From the NCBI RefSeq assembly GCF_024139115.2, contig NC_085141.1, positions 37,082,120-37,146,119 of the forward strand: 64,000 nucleotides of DNA, read 5' to 3'. How positions within the stretch are numbered: position 1 is the stretch's first letter; each line of letters starts with the position of its first letter. A program made the translations under genes and the position numbers. The notes under the pieces are model-generated. The model had not been told where the DNA came from. It ran no database searches and saw nothing but the letters and a program-made list of their open reading frames with translations. Positions 54,990 through 64,000 of this stretch are shown in pieces. The stretch is from Armigeres subalbatus. Its lineage: Eukaryota > Arthropoda > Insecta > Diptera > Culicidae.

Positions 54990-55270
54990 CCAGTGCAAGA
55001 ATACATATTTGCAGCAGCTCTCTACAATACGCACTCGTTATTCTGCTACCAACGGCAACGTAATTCTGCTACGACGTCGTACTTTGAACAAATTCGTCTC
55101 GCCTCAATCTTCCTATGTTAAAAATGGTGTCCTTGAGAAGAATCGATTAATTCCAAGTAATGCATATTTCGAATCACTAACGACCACACGACCCACGCCA
55201 TAGGCTGGAATAACAAAACCAAATAATAATCTTGAAAGAATTAAACTTGACTGCCACTGAAGCCATCCAT
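54990..55270 (-). pseudogene. Gene-like unit 1 of the 55-59 kb cluster
   Basis: Read on the minus strand, tatggcgtgggtcgtgtggt matches the gatggtgtgggtcgcgcggt segment of unit 5, and gaattaatcgattcttctc then aggacacc is the position of the stem-loop in units 4 and 6 (here decayed, 55129-55144). The downstream part repeats cttggaagattgaggcg-like and tagcagaat words. No clean reading frame or promoter was seen. Confidence 0.5.
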
Positions 55271-55299
55271 GCGAATACATATTTGTAGCATCTCCCTCC

Positions 55300-55832
55300 G
55301 ACTCGCGCTCGTGATTCTGCTACGGACGCCAGGCAACTTTATGGCGTCTCCAAGCGGTTAATTTGCACTTTGAAAAAAGTTCGCCTCGCCTCAATCTTCC
55401 TTTGTATAGAATGGAAGCCCTGAGAAGAATCGATTTTTCCAATATCCCATATGTAGTTGGAATAAAATTTGCTCAGCAACTCCGCCGATGCTTAGAGATG
55501 TCGTAAAATCTCTATTAATCGATTAGTAACTAATCGATTACTTTCGATTCTTGACGATTATTGAATCGATTCATCGTTGAGTAGTAATCGAATCAAAATT
55601 AATCGATTATCATAACGATGAATCGATTAATTGAAGTAATCAAAATCTAATAGTTGTCGTAAAATCCCGATTAATCGATTACTCTCGATTCTTGTCGATT
55701 ATTGAATCGATTAATCGTTGGGAAGTAATCGATTTGAAAATTAATCGATTATCACAACAAATAATTGATTAATCGAAGTAATCGATTAATTTGCGACATC
55801 TCTACCGATGCTGGAACCGCTCTCCGCGACAT
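55300..55832 (-). pseudogene. Gene-like unit 2, split by a hAT MITE
   Basis: The start ATGTCGCGGAGAGCGG is at 55832 (minus) in the context catttcatttgaaATG. Upstream lies gattataagaaaactgc, TATA-like, shared with the divergent unit 3. Without the MITE the frame runs MSRRAVPASAELLSKFYSN and ends after 57 codons. A decayed stem-loop lies at 55417-55431 and a purine-rich stretch follows, inside what would be the open frame. Peptide unrecognised. Confidence 0.5.
55493..55804. mobile_element. hAT MITE with ATCGATTA palindromic core
   Basis: TAGAGATGTCG and CGACATCTCTA are the ends. CCGATGCT is duplicated exactly at 55485-55492 and 55805-55812, 8 bp. The interior repeats taatcgatta in both orientations. 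It is 312 bp long and interrupts gene-like unit 2. Confidence 0.92.
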
Positions 55833-55849
55833 TTCAAATGAAATGCCAC

Positions 55850-56034
55850 GCGCGGGGAAAGCAGTTTTCTTATAATCAATAAAGATGGCCCATTAGTCCC
55901 GCCTCTTTGTTGTCCGGTATGACTGCAAATATTGTGTACCCGTCACACACTTACTAAAGGGGCGTGGCTACAGGTTTAACTTTATTGATTACAAGAAAGC
56001 AGCTCTTCCGCGCGCGCGAGCCATTTCGTTCGAG
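55850..56034. promoter_or_regulatory. Bidirectional promoter-like segment A
   Basis: The segment is an imperfect inverted repeat: leftward cgcgcggggaaagcagt and ttcttataatcaataaag, rightward ctttattgattacaagaa and agcagctcttccgcgcgcg. Each side points to an ATGTCGCG start (55832 minus, 56035 plus). Between them lie cccgcctc, an octamer-like tgcaaatatt and ggggcgtggc. Segment B (57390-57575) is about 94% identical by eye. Confidence 0.55.
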
Positions 56035-56345
56035 ATGTCGCGAAAAGCAGATCGTAGTCCCACCATCGGCTTCGGCGGAGCTGCTACCGGAAATTTCATT
56101 CTCATCGATGGTGTGGTTCATGCGGTCGTTCGCGCTCAGATTAAATATTCTTGTCTGAAGTACTAATGATTGGCTACCATCAGAGAAAGTAGCTCTTAAG
56201 TCACAACTTGAGGCGAGATGAATTTTGTTCAAAGTAAAACTTAATTGCTTGGTGATGGCAGATTGTTTTCCATCGGTAGCAGAATCACAAGCGCGCGTTA
56301 TAAAAAGACGCTGCTGATAATTATTCGCGTGGATAGCAGTAACAG
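56035..56345 (+). pseudogene. Gene-like unit 3 (43-codon frame)
   Basis: The frame from 56035 reads MSRKADRSPTIGFGGAATGN and stops at 56164. Unit 5 has a homologous frame MSRRADRGTTFGIGGAPTGN at 57576. Many differences are non-synonymous and the antisense strand is open too, so protein coding is doubtful. Downstream, cttgaggcgagatgaattt and ggtagcagaatcacaagcg match the tails of other units. A further TATA-like ttataaaaag is near 56299. Confidence 0.45.
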
Positions 56346-56404
56346 TCAAGTGAAATTTCCCCTCAAGATTATAATTCTAGTAGGTAGCCTGCTACTTGCT
56401 TAAG

Positions 56405-56990
56405 GTTTTATTTCCATCCATGCGAATACATATTTGCAGCTTCTCCTTCTAACGCGCGCTCGGACCGGCAGTAATGCTATGATTCCGCTACCGATACCAA
56501 ACAATTATGCTTTGTTCTATGAAAAAAGTTCGTCTTATATCAACTTTCTCAATCACTTATCAATCACTGAATCATTGATCAAAATTAAATCCACAGCAAG
56601 AAGAGTAGTTAAGTGCTAGACAAACATCATATAATTGAGCTCAGAATCACGCTAGAATATTTCACTGAACATTTTTCTAGTTCCTAGCGTTTGCACTATA
56701 GACAAATTATTTCAACTTAACCTTCCTCCCAAACATAATGGTGGTTCTGAAAAGATCCGATTCATTCCCAATTATGTGCCTCACCAACAACAACTACTGG
56801 ACTGCTTGTAACACGGATGTAAAGTTGTACTGCTGTTGCCACGACCGCCACCACTATCGAAAGAAAAATTTTCATCCGCACCACCACAGCCGTTGTCGCT
56901 AGGACCGCATCTGGACGCATTGGTCCGCTTTCCATGAAATCCAGAATGAATTTCGCGCGCACGCGAAACACGGGGCTTTTTATACACAGG
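56405..56990 (-). pseudogene. Gene-like unit 4 (57-codon frame, TATA box, stem-loop)
   Basis: The minus-strand TATA box TATAAAAAG is at 56984-56976. The ATG at 56935 opens MESGPMRPDAVLATTAVVVR followed by the hydrophobic MKIFLSIVVAVVATAVQLYI, a possible signal or membrane segment, and stops at 56762. Three nt after the stop lies GGATCTTTTCAGAACC (56758-56743), a histone-type stem-loop with one mismatch, then after 12 nt GGGAGGAAGG. The ATGTC start of other units is ATTTC here. Confidence 0.5.
56743..56758 (-). promoter_or_regulatory. Histone-type 3' stem-loop in unit 4
   Basis: GGATCT TTTC AGAACC has one stem mismatch (A-A) relative to unit 6 but an ACCACCA 3' flank closer to histone genes. 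The same GGGAGGAAGG follows 12 nt away. Confidence 0.45.
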
Positions 56991-57029
56991 AAAAACGAAG
57001 CAGTGGATCAAAAGGCCCGTACCTTACTG

Positions 57030-57345
57030 CAATCTGATGTCCGTGTTGGGGATTTATGAACGGGATTGATTATTTTTGAATTTTTCACCCGGTTTGGAAA
57101 GAAATAACATTTTCAATAGTTTGCCGTTGATAATGAATAGTTTTAATACAATTAGCAAATTGGTGGAAAGTTTCCGAATCTATTAATAACAAAATTTCGA
57201 AAATCCGTCGAAAGATAAAGTCGCCGTTACCGTTTGAAATCTTACATGATTTCGTGACGGTCCCCAATTTGGAAATTTTCATTTTGTACCCTGTATCCGA
57301 GGCTTCCCCTTAGACGTAGTTAACGTCAACATGCGCGAACAAAAA
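57030..57345. repeat. R block, copy 1
   Basis: ttggaaagaaa to ccttagacgtagttaacgtc; related copies at 58025-58190 (partial) and 59062-59340. It lies upstream of units 4 and 6 on their strand, so it may carry their upstream promoter elements. Confidence 0.7.
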
Positions 57346-57389
57346 ACACGTCCGTACGTGCTGCTGTCTCGAACTGGAATGGGCCACGC

Positions 57390-57575
57390 GCGCGCGGGAG
57401 AGCATTTTTCTTATAATCAATAAAGATGGCTCATTAGTCCCGCCTCTTTGTTGTCCGGTATGACTGCAAATATTGTGTAACCGTCACACACTCACCAAAG
57501 GGGCGTGGCTACAGGTTCAACTTAATTGATTACAAGAAAGCAGCTCTTCCGCGCGCGCGAGCCATTTCGTTCGAG
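57390..57575. promoter_or_regulatory. Bidirectional promoter-like segment B
   Basis: Same layout as segment A at 55850-56034: ttcttataatcaataaagat on the left arm, gattacaagaaagcagctc on the right, tgcaaatattg and ggggcgtggc between. The left-facing start has decayed (gagACAGCAG replaces ATGTCGCGG), while the right-facing start at 57576 is intact. Confidence 0.55.
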
Positions 57576-57892
57576 ATGTCCCGGAGAGCAGACCGTGGTA
57601 CCACCTTCGGCATCGGCGGAGCTCCTACCGGAAATTTTATTCCCGGCGATGGTGTGGGTCGCGCGGTCGTCATCATTAACATTAGCAGCGCGCAGTTTAA
57701 ATTTTCTTGTATGATGTAGGAGGAATGACGGCTTTGGCAGGTTTTGTTCTATTATTGCCAGGGGGGTTTTTGTTGACCAAATTTTATGAAATTTGGCCAC
57801 AATATTCTTTGATATGTTATGATATGATATGATATTTGTTATGAAGTACTAATGATCGGCTACCATCAATGAAAGTGGCTCTTGGGAGCGTC
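57576..57892 (+). pseudogene. Gene-like unit 5 (47-codon frame)
   Basis: The frame starts ATGTCCCGGAGAGCAGAC at 57576 and stops at 57717. It shares MSR[RK]ADR, GGA and TGNFI with unit 3. After the stop, a TATGA-type AT-rich insert (about 57785-57835) and gtggctcttggg follow; the likely stem-loop site is interrupted by a MITE at 57893. Confidence 0.45.
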
Positions 57893-58032
57893 CACAAATT
57901 ACGTAACGCTTAAAGGGGGGAGGGGGGTGTGGGCGAAGTTTGACGACCCATACATAATTTTTAGATGCTTCATACAAAAAGTGTGACATAGGGGGGGGGG
58001 TTGAAAATGATCCATTTTTGCGTTACCGTTAC
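57893..58032. mobile_element. MITE with GCGTCCACAAATTACGTAACGC end, right end decayed
   Basis: gcgtccacaaattacgtaac at the left, G-runs in the middle, atttttgcgttac at the right. A related copy is at 60125-60300. Confidence 0.55.
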
Positions 58033-58199
58033 CGTTTCCGAATCGATTGATAAGCAAATGTCGAAAATAAGATAAAGACGCTATAAGCGTTTGAAATCTA
58101 TCCTAATTTTTGTGACAGTCTCGAATTTGATAATTTCCGTTTAAAACCCTGTATCTGAGTCTTCCCCTTAGACGAAGTTTACGTCAAAAAATCTGTAGC

Positions 58200-59010
58200 A
58201 AACATCAATACTGACGCCATACAATTGTTTTCAGTCATAATGCGAATCAATTGTTTGCATGGTCTCCTTCCGATACTTGCTTGGGATTCAACTACCGACG
58301 TTAGCGTTGCGCTTTGAATAAAGTTCATCTCGGAACCGATTTCTTTTTCAATCAACAGGAAAAATACAAAATTAGTCTCGCGGGAAAATTTCACGTTGTG
58401 CCGCCAACATCCAAATCGTTGCAAACGCCACGTTAGTTAATTAATTTGCTTAAGCAATCTTCCGATGACAGCCTATGCTCGGACCGGCACTTATGCTATG
58501 ATTCCGCTACCGATACCAAACAATTATGCTTTGTTCTATGAAGAAAGTTCGTCTAATATCAACATTCTCAATCACTAAAATCATACAACTCCGAATTACG
58601 CTAGAAAATATCACCGAAGAATTTTCCAGTTCCTAACGGTTGCACTTTAGGAAAATTATTCCAACTTAACCTTCCTCCCAAATATAATGATGGTCCTGAA
58701 AAGAACCGATTAATTGCCACTTATGTGCCTTATCAGCAGCCACTGGGCTGCGCGACCGCCATCCGATGCTTCGGCTCAACGAACGCCGTCGATTGCCAGA
58801 TCCGCCGACGATGGGACATGGATGAAAATGATGTGCTGCTGCTTCCACGACCGCCACCACCACCGACCGAAAAAATTTCATCCGCACCACCACACCGCTG
58901 AGACAGCCGTTGTCACTGGGACCGTTTCTGGACGCCCTGGTCCGCTCGCCGTGACATCCAGAATGAAAATGACGCGCGCACGCGAAACACGGGGCTTTTT
59001 ATACACAGGG
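58200..59010 (-). pseudogene. Gene-like unit 6 (TATA box, consensus histone-type stem-loop)
   Basis: TATAAAAAG is at 59003-58995 (minus) and ATGTCACGGCGAGCGGACC starts at 58957. The frame from there stops after 14 codons; a longer frame lies in another register (PETVPVTTAV is shared with unit 4). At 58707-58692, GGTTCTTTTCAGGACC matches the histone mRNA stem-loop consensus exactly (6-bp stem, TTTC loop), and GGGAGGAAGG follows after 12 nt. The tail repeats ggtagcggaatcat as in unit 4. Peptide unrecognised. Confidence 0.5.
58692..58707 (-). promoter_or_regulatory. Histone-type 3' stem-loop in unit 6
   Basis: GGTTCT TTTC AGGACC fits GGYYYTYHHHARRRCC. A purine-rich GGGAGGAAGG starts 12 nt downstream, at the place of a histone downstream element that pairs with U7 snRNA. 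Confidence 0.5.
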
Positions 59011-59061
59011 AAAACGAAGCAGTGGATCAAAAGGCCCGTACCTTACTGCAATCTGATGTCC

Positions 59062-59340
59062 GTGTTGGGGATTTATGAACGGAATTGAATTTTTCACCTG
59101 GTTTGGAAAGAAACAACATTTTCAATAGTTTAACGTTGATAATCAATAGTATCAATAGAATTGACAAATTGCTGGAGAGTTTCTGAATCGATTGATAAGC
59201 AAATTTCGAAAATCCATCGAAAGATAAAGACGCTATTAGCGTTTGAAATCTATCCTAATTTCGTGACGGTCTCGAATTTGGAAATTTCGGTTTTACACCC
59301 TGTATCTGAGTCTTCCCCTTAGACGTAGTTTACGTCAAAA
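59062..59340. repeat. R block, copy 3
   Basis: Matches 57030-57345 over its length, ending ccctgtatctgagtcttccc then ttagacgtagtttacgtc. A shorter second copy is at 58025-58190. Confidence 0.7.
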
Positions 59341-59458
59341 GTAACTGCCCAAAGGATGCCACCAGTTGGAATAGCAATGAGAACTACCTAATATGTTTTC
59401 GATAAACTGTTGTTTCACCTGCCTCCCTACGCTAGTCGACAATTAAATTGTCGAAAAT

Positions 59459-60765
59459 TAGAGTAGAGTGGGGCAAGAGTGCGCGTGGGGTAAGAGTACG
59501 TTTTCGATTTTTTGAAGTAATAAAAAAAGATAAACTAGCAGCACTGCATCAGTTTGATAGGTATTCTGGCCAACTATTATCATGTGTAATTGTAAACGTT
59601 TTGAATAAACAACAAGGGAGATTTGAAGTTAGATAACTTTTTGGTCATTTTGGTAAAAATAATTTGATTTCCGCAACTAGTATTTCATTACCATATATAC
59701 GTTCAATCAAGTGAACATTATACCATTTCAATAACCTATTGTATAGAGTACTTTATGGTACAGAACACCAATCCGGTTAGTTTTCCAAGAAGTCAAAACC
59801 ATTACTTGAATAATTTTTGGGACTGTGGGGTAAAAGTACGCAGGAACCGGTGGGGCAAGAGTACGCATATGAATCTTCAAGTTATGATGTCAAACCCGTA
59901 TCTCCGGCCGAAATATGACTTCTTCCAAAGCGTAAAGATCCACAACTAAGAAAAAAGGGACAGAATTCGAATATATCACAAGCTTTTAGGATAAGTTGAA
60001 GTAATTCGGTGTTAGAAAGGAATTAGCGAACAAAGCACTGAAGCGAAATAGTGAAATTGTATTAGGACTTGTTGTACACCTAAACATAGTACGAAAACAC
60101 AATTTCATCTAAATGATAATTTCATTTAATCAAAAGAAACATTCATAAATTACGCAACGTTTAGCTGGGAGGGGTTGCGAGATATGTGACGATCCATATA
60201 ATTTTTAGAGGATTCATATAAATAGTGTAAGATAGGGGCGGGGGGGGGGGGTGATGAAATAGCTAAATTTTACGTTACGTGATTGGTGGACTTTCTTTAA
60301 GGAAAATGCCTTTGTATACGCTACGCGAAACCTGATAAATAGTTTTACCTCTGTAGTTTTTTGTGTATTTAAAAAAAACAATGGTTGATCGAATGAAAGT
60401 GCACATTTTTAGGACCCCCTCCCCCTTTGAAAGTTACGTAATCTTTAAACATTCCCTAATATATGCCCATTAAACATCAATTGTGTTAATATATACTTAA
60501 AACACATGATTGGATAAATGCGTACTCTTACCCCACCCGATGCGCACTTTTACCCCACCGGTGGGGTAAGAGTGCGTTTTTCACTTGTCTTGCAATAAGG
60601 GTTCTACTAAAAGGAATCTCAATAATTTCAATATTTTTTCCACTGGGTAACATAAAGGAAGAGTATATGAATCATCGACACTGATTTGATATGCAGAAGC
60701 TTGCTTCATAAGAGCCACATGATCGATTGAAAACTAAGTGCGTACTCTTGCCCCACTCTACTCTA
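59459..60765. mobile_element. TIR element with GAGTGGGGCAAGAGT ends
   Basis: TAGAGTAGAGTGGGGCAAGAG at the left and cttgccccactctactcta at the right are inverted; TA can be the target duplication. gtggggtaagagtgcg words repeat near both ends and near 60530-60575. It carries a MITE with acgttacgtgat end (about 60125-60300) and G-runs. No transposase frame. Confidence 0.8.
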
Positions 60766-60802
60766 TTGTTCGCACAAAGCGCTGGATATTGTAATGGAAC
60801 GT

Positions 60803-61192
60803 ACACACGGTCAAGCAGTTCGACCAACATTGACTCCACCTCCCGTTTATTCAAACATTCATCAATTTATATCAACACCGACACGAACAATCAATTTATT
60901 CGACCAACAATATCACACACGAACGACCGAAGCACCAACTCGAGCACCAACCATCAAAAAATATATGGGGGTTTGTGCAACTTCACTACAAATGCTCAAA
61001 CATGTTCGGCGAACCTTGAATCCACCACCCCAACAACTAACCCCAAAATCAAACCGTTTTAATTTTTTCCAACCGAGCCGCCAACTGTCAAATGGTTGTT
61101 CGAACAACTTCACACACGTTCCAACAAAGCAGCAACCGAAGCGTTTTCTTGGGGGTGGAGTCAATGTTCGTCGAACTGCTTGACTGGTGTGT
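60803..61192. mobile_element. TA-target MITE, 390 bp, about 42-bp TIRs
   Basis: CACACGGTCAAGCAGTTCGA and its near complement are the ends, with TA on both sides inside acgTA...TAcgt. A fragment of the same family is at 30839-30957. Confidence 0.85.
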
Positions 61193-61479
61193 ACGTAGCA
61201 TAACGCATTTCACTAACAAGGTATAGTAGTCATCAGATTTCGAAGCTCTGAATGTCCTCACATCGATAAATATCTGAAAAATGCAGCCCATCTATCAAAG
61301 CAAGGTTTATCAGGTTGCAAATTTCATCATTAGCTTATTCAGATTACGAGATATTTGACGTGATAAATGACAATAAGAAATGAAATGAAAATAAAATGAG
61401 ATACTATTTATAAACTATCATTTCAAATACCTAGCTCGTAAATGATCTGAAAACGTGTGAAACACAAAATAATCCGGGT

Positions 61480-61745
61480 ACCCCGAAAGAACTGCACACG
61501 GAATTCTCCAGTATTCGCGTGAAGATGTTCCTGGATTCGGCTGGCGTGCTGGGGTCCTTGACGGAAGATTTGCCAGCAGCGAAAGCGGTCAAGGTGAAGT
61601 TCGGCGATGAAGATCGGAAAGCGAAAAGTCTGATCGTTGGATTCCTGGCGGATGAGGTTCTGGAAGTCGTCCGGGACAAAGGCAGTGCGAACGAGATGTA
61701 GTCAAGCTTGAGCGACGTTTTTGGGAAGAAGTTTTTTTTATAGAG
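61480..61745 (+). pseudogene. Ty1/copia gag fragment
   Basis: The frame reads VKMFLDSAGVLGSLTEDLPA, AKSLIVGFLADEVLEVV and then a TAG where Trp is expected (NEM*SSLSDVFGKK), as in copia-group gag N-termini. No LTRs or pol nearby. Confidence 0.6.
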
Positions 61746-61829
61746 GGATGAAGGCAAATCTGCAAACAGATACCTCAAATTATCACTCAGAGATTGGAGT
61801 TGACAGATGGCCGACCCACTATACCCACC

Positions 61830-62158
61830 CAAGTAGCGGAAGGTTACTTGAGTTACCCTCTCTGCTAATACCCTGGTTTCCCCAGGAACTGCCTCCCAGC
61901 ATTACTTCTCACGCTCACATAGGCACTCATCCCGTATGAAGCTTACTTGGGTGCTCTCTCTAACATACCCTTTGAAACACCCTGACACTCTTTCTGACCC
62001 ACCATATGAGTCTTACTTGGATGCTCACCACTAACATACCATGTGAGTCTAACTTGGGTGCTCAACCCTTACGCGTGGTTGCATTCGAAACGGCGTTCCA
62101 CTTCTCCACAGCTCGACACTTCCTCTGGATAAGGGTATCCGGGGTCAGACCGCATCGA
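61830..62158 (-). pseudogene. R1/LOA-like LINE 3' end
   Basis: On the minus strand, GLTPDTLIQRKCRAVEKWNA, VSNATTR (62155-62075) matches the C-terminus of the LINE at 31754-32790 ([20 protein letters not shown]). The rest is 3' UTR with acccaagtaag-type repeats. It is 5'-truncated at the Jockey-like element. Confidence 0.72.
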
Positions 62159-63185
62159 GCTTTCGTGCTGTGCGGTTCTATTTTCTCTCTTTGCGGAAGG
62201 AAGTTTTTAATACTACCCGAAGCTATTTTAATTTCAACAGTGCTTCTCAGCGCTATTTGTACCCACTGATCCCGTTACGATCTTTGCAAGAACCCGTGCC
62301 TTCGTTTTACGTTGGACCCGTTTGCGGAAGTAAAATTCCGACAAGCGGTGGTAATCCTGCAAGGACACCGTTCTGGGAAAAAACCTCTTAGAAGGTCACG
62401 TCTCCACGCTCAGCAATGAGTATTAATAAAAACAAGAGGAAGGGGGAGTCTTTGAATTCTCCACTTCCTTCTAAGAAACAAGGTTTCAAAACCGTCCTGC
62501 CAAAGCGCGGAAAAAAATAGAAGGAAGCTGGAGAATTCAGATATTCCTTCTAACTCTAATATCGGAAATAATTCTTCTCCTATCAAACTGAGCAATCAGT
62601 TCGATTTGATTAATGATGAAATGGAGCAAATCGAATCTACCTCTAGCCCAGGTGATTCGATTCATGCGAAAAAGCAAAGGATTCCGCCAATTGTGGTATC
62701 TGTTGCCGAGTTTTCTGGCTTTAGGAATGATATTTTGAGTAACCTTCAGGGGATCAAGGTTTCATTTCAGATTGCTAGGAAGGGTGACTGCCGCGTTTTG
62801 CCGGGATTCTTTGACGATCGCAAACGTCTTCTTCAGTATTTAACTGAGAAGCGGCATAAATTCTTCACATACGACGACAAAACTGAGCGATTATTCAAAG
62901 TCATTTTGAAAGATCTCCCTAGTGACGACAAATCACTGGATGAGATTAAAATTGAAATTTCTGAATTACTTGGATTTTCACCAGTCCAAGTAATTAAGAT
63001 AAAAATAAATCTCGCTTTGGTACTTCCCAGAAGGGTATTTAGGAAAGGGAACTAAATAATATGAAAAGTTTGGAAAAGGCCTGTATTATGTCCCATGTCC
63101 GTGTTACATGGGAACATTTCCAAAACCCCACTCAGTGCCGTAAGTGCCAAAAGTGGGGTCGCGGAACCAGGCATTGAAAGCGTGA
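62159..63185 (+). pseudogene. Jockey-like LINE: 5' UTR and ORF1 fragment
   Basis: After a leader (agctttcgtgctgtgcggtt) the ORF1 frame runs from 62606: PPIVVSVAEFSGFRNDILSN, GIKVSFQIARKGDCRVLPGF, KRHKFFTYDDKTERLFKVIL, LLGFSPVQVIKIK. It then shifts frame to SLEKACIMSHVRVTWEHF and a first zinc knuckle (CRKCQKWGRGTRH) and stops at 63177. This matches ORF1 of Jockey-clade elements such as Juan, as I recall them. It is truncated before ORF2. Confidence 0.8.
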
Positions 63186-63690
63186 GTGAAGCGGACGAGC
63201 ATTGATCTAATTCAATCATAGCATCCTATTCCAGTAAGTGAACAGTCTTGCTCAGATGGATACCAAACAACGATTATGAGCGATCGTTGCTACGTAAACA
63301 ACGAGCAACAGAGTTCGCCAAGCCATACTTGGTATGGTATCCAGGGAAGCTACGACTGGATCATTTGCGTTGATGCTTGTTTCATTAGAATAAAACCAAA
63401 ACAAATCAGATGTTCTGCTTTATTCACTCTGTTTTCAAGTTGCTGGGATGGAGGAGAGAAAGTATCAAAGCCTTCCATGCAGTGTATCAGAGTTCCATTC
63501 TCATAGCGCACTTAATTTTCCAAATGTCTGAAAAGATTTTTCTAACAGCGTGTGGTAACAACACTCATTGTTAGGTTACCAAGTGATTTGCCTCGCTCAG
63601 TTGTCTCCCATTGGCGAGCGATGAAGATCTTTAAACATTGAATCAACGAACGCCAATTTTCAACGATCTAGAGAGCATCAGCATTCGAAG
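63186..63690. other. Spacer with no recognised feature
   Basis: Unique-looking sequence. A 76-codon frame at 63276-63506 has no motif. Confidence 0.4.
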
Positions 63691-63734
63691 TGTCATTTTT
63701 CTAACGAGCCTACCTTGTTTTCTGTATACCGTGT

Positions 63735-64000
63735 ACTGGATTTTCCCGGCACGAGTTGAAAAATGTCTCGAGTAGAGTCTATAACGGAATTCCTTTCGGT
63801 CTGCCTGCTTGCGGAATAGAATTTCAAATGTTCACTATTCATATGGCTTCATGTACGATGTACCTTTTCTTGCTCATAGATTATATTCTCAAACACGGAA
63901 TTTTCGGAATCCATCCTCCAAACCCAATGAACGGAATAAGGAACGTGTAGATTTAGATGTACCCTTATTCCGGTCAAGATATTTTTTACTTTTCAGCATT
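63735..64000. mobile_element. Second copy of the CCGTGCTGTGCCC TIR-element family, cut by the window end
   Basis: ggaattcctttcggtctgcc, gtacgatgtacctttt, ggaattttcggaatccatcc and tgtacccttattccggtcaa match 48740-48965 in the same orientation. The ends are not visible. Confidence 0.8.

Noticed and set aside
56035..57719. Units 3 and 5 as functional protein genes
   Set aside because: The frames differ mostly at coding positions and the antisense strand is also open; selection on the peptide is not shown.
54990..59010. Core histone genes
   Set aside because: The 3' stem-loops and divergent layout suggest histones, but no frame matches H1, H2A, H2B, H3 or H4.
1..64000. Endogenous viral elements (flavivirus or rhabdovirus type) common in Aedes
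   Set aside because: No frame showed polymerase, glycoprotein or nucleoprotein motifs of those groups.

Overview
The window looks like a piece of a mosquito chromosome, most likely Aedes. Three copies of a tRNA-headed SINE with Feilai-type features, several non-LTR retrotransposon families (R1/LOA-like, Jockey-like and Loner/Outcast-like by recall) and dense nested MITEs are the usual content of Aedes genomes. The genes have GT-AG introns and AT-rich spacers. I cannot decide between Ae. aegypti and Ae. albopictus by reading alone.

Layout. 1-10.4 kb is a nest of DNA transposons: two abutting copies of one terminal-inverted-repeat (TIR) family, a young Ty1/copia element with identical LTRs, two TA-target MITEs, a 1.1 kb element with a TAA target duplication, and another TIR element that carries a Feilai SINE. 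From 10.8 kb to at least 53.3 kb runs one plus-strand host gene. I resolve ten coding exons, with a first exon encoding only 8 1/3 codons and three very large introns of 13.9, 16.4 and about 6.1 kb. The protein has a long acidic and Ser-rich N-terminal half with a KRVSF (PP1-docking type) motif and a C-terminal half with a pleckstrin-homology-like region. It resembles the PLEKHM2/Prd1 group, but I assign this only tentatively.

The large introns hold nearly all the remaining repeats. Intron 4 (15551-29421) has two composites made of GGCCGAA inverted repeats around long purine tracts, a 4.3 kb hAT-like element inserted into one of them, palindromic MITEs, an R1/LOA-like LINE and a 152-bp satellite. 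Intron 8 (30539-46914) has minus-strand LINEs and a 9.4 kb Ty3/gypsy element. Intron 9 has a TIR element inserted in a palindromic MITE, and a hAT element filled with a minisatellite.

The most unusual region is 54.9-59.35 kb. At least six homologous gene-like units lie there in both orientations. Some share bidirectional promoter-like segments, TATA boxes and ATGTC[G/C]CGG starts, and two carry a histone-type 3' stem-loop followed 12 nt later by a purine-rich element. I do not recognise the encoded peptides. The last 4.5 kb has further TIR elements, a copia gag fragment, the 3' end of an R1/LOA-like LINE, a Jockey-like ORF1 fragment and the start of another TIR-element copy. No endogenous virus, CRISPR array, rRNA or intact tRNA gene was seen.
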